Source of the DNA: SVEL01 sp045123575
Lineage (GTDB): Bacteria; Bacillota; Clostridia; Lachnospirales; Lachnospiraceae
Reading direction: 5' to 3'
Assembly: GCA_045123575.1 (NCBI GenBank)
Contig: JBGVKG010000052.1
Location: forward strand, 5,955-69,954
Length of the DNA: 64,000 nt
Shown here: positions 63,281 to 64,000 of the stretch, piece after piece
How the letters are laid out: every line of letters starts with the position of its first letter
How positions within the stretch are numbered: position 1 is the stretch's first letter
Position numbers and translations under genes: made by a program
The notes under the pieces: model-generated
Databases searched by the model: none
What the model was told of the DNA's origin: nothing
Seen by the model: only the letters and a program-made list of their open reading frames with translations

Positions 63281-63656
63281 TTGTATCTGCCTCCTGTACC
63301 TGAACATCCTCTTCCCAGAGTATCATATAATCAATGCCCATTTCTTCGTTATATGTGCTATCTACATTTTCGAGATGTTTTTCAGATACCATTTCTATCT
63401 CAACTGTCACTTCCATATCTAGCATCTGTAGTATTGCATTATCAGCACCCTCTATCTCATAAGCGTTAGTGCTGTCTATCTCTGACAATATTCTCTTGCG
63501 TTCCTCATCAAAAATAACATATTCGCTATTAAGTTCCTTAAGATTCTTACGCATTGCTCTGCGTAATGGATACGGAAGCTTATAGTCCTTATTTATGAAC
63601 GCATATGTGCCATTAATAGCTTCGATGATCTGTTTCATATTCATATTCTTTTTCAT
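63264..63656 (-). CDS. Small phage protein, possibly DUF1617-like
   Basis: 130 residues. The N-terminal helix region LPYPLRRAMRKNLKELNSEY followed by EERKRILSEI recalls DUF1617 phage proteins found just before lysis genes. The C-terminal half is acidic (EEMGIDYMILWEEDVQVQEA). The start overlaps the previous stop by 1 bp (TAATG). Function unknown; family match is tentative. Confidence 0.6.
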   Translation of the reverse strand: MKKNMNMKQIIEAINGTYAFINKDYKLPYPLRRAMRKNLKELNSEYVIFDEERKRILSEIDSTNAYEIEGADNAILQMLDMEVTVEIEMVSEKHLENVDSTYNEEMGIDYMILWEEDVQVQEADTNECSK

Positions 63657-63898
63657 TACTGTGTCACCTCGTTTCCTATTGCAAGAGCATCCTCAACCTC
63701 TCTGCAATATTTTCTAAACTCATCCTGTTCCGTTCTTACGGTCTTCAAATGTCGCTCATACAATGTTTTCTCCACTATATTATCAGTGTAAGATGCTTTT
63801 CCATCCTCTGATATAGAGCAGTGCATTGTTGCAATAATCTCCCCTTCTGATGTTTTACTCGTTCCCACGATTGTTGTTGATTTTGATATCTGTAACAT
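63656..63898 (-). CDS. Hypothetical small phage protein
   Basis: 80 residues, not recognised: a beta-rich first half (STTIVGTSKTSEGEIIATMH) and a helical second half (YERHLKTVRTEQDEFRKYCR). AGGAGGT precedes the ATG at 63898 (MLQISKSTTIV); upstream frame to 63985 lacks a ribosome site. Likely a tail-end or pre-lysis gene by position. Confidence 0.6.
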   Translation of the reverse strand: MLQISKSTTIVGTSKTSEGEIIATMHCSISEDGKASYTDNIVEKTLYERHLKTVRTEQDEFRKYCREVEDALAIGNEVTQ

Positions 63899-64000
63899 AA
63901 CAGTTACCTCCTTTTTATTATTTTTTGAGCACAAAAAATGTGCTTTATCAAGCACCCTCGTACGAGGATGTTGGATAAAACACACTTAAATAGTAATTTA

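Larger units (their letters stand above)
61842..64000. mobile_element. Left end of a prophage, lysis module
   Basis: All genes to the window edge are minus-strand, overlap each other, and have strong AGGAGG sites. They are an endolysin, a holin and two small phage-like proteins in the order common to Firmicutes phages. The integrase is not in view and should be further right or at the other end. The region continues beyond the window. Confidence 0.85.

Overview
The window looks like a chromosome segment of a low-GC, spore-forming Clostridia, most likely family Lachnospiraceae. The reasons are the AT-rich sequence with consistent AGGAGG-type ribosome binding sites, spore-coat genes (cotJA, cotJB and a broken cotJC), a class III glutamine synthetase, an NfnAB-type electron-bifurcating transhydrogenase, a YjfB-family protein, an acyl-ACP thioesterase and FtsEX next to an EnvC-like hydrolase. 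I could not run a search, so the genus is left open. Most genes lie on the minus strand.

Layout. 1-1.4 kb: a LytTR regulator, a LiaF-like membrane protein and the start of an ABC-F ATPase, probably one envelope-stress operon. 1.7-3.7 kb: an ArsB/NhaD-type transporter and a cytidylate-kinase-like protein. 3.7-4.3 kb: a gene-free stretch that is one large, imperfect, rod-like palindrome. 4.3-9.8 kb: uvrB-uvrA plus an acetyltransferase, behind a promoter carrying a LexA-type box. 9.9-17.3 kb: a methyltransferase, a CapA lipoprotein and a cell-envelope block (CtpA protease, EnvC-like M23 protein, FtsX, FtsE), then a CdaR-type regulator. 17.4-19.8 kb: a three-gene ABC importer. 20.3-20.6 kb: tandem hairpins with compensatory differences. 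20.6-29.9 kb: MsmX/UgpC ATPase, YjfB, CPBP protease, RidA, CvfB, thioesterase, ABC-F, tRNA-Gln, CoaX and CoaBC.

30-41.5 kb is the accessory heart of the window. A DUF4375-like protein faces a stand-alone AAA_13-type ATPase that may carry a nuclease-like C-terminus. Beyond it is a bacteriocin-like operon: C39-peptidase ABC exporter, a double-glycine precursor, a membrane protein, a GyrI-like protein, an HlyD adaptor and an Ig-like surface protein. Divergent from the exporter is a tiny unlisted gene for a 50-residue secreted peptide. Converging on that gene is a large HTH/TPR regulator with two HTH domains. The arrangement resembles RRNPP peptide quorum-sensing systems such as TprA/PhrA, and I think this is the best candidate here for an undescribed system.

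41.6-61 kb returns to housekeeping: NfnB/NfnA with a hairpin-rich spacer, a five-gene MoxR-DUF58-VWA operon, a HAD-GNAT fusion, a cyclophilin, a TPM/zinc-ribbon pair, glnN, a class B sortase and class II fructose-bisphosphate aldolase. The right end holds cotJA, cotJB and cotJC. cotJC breaks off after 34 codons and is followed at once by an oppositely oriented phage lysis module (endolysin, holin, two small phage-like genes). This is what a prophage, possibly a sporulation-excised 'skin-like' element, integrated inside cotJC would look like.
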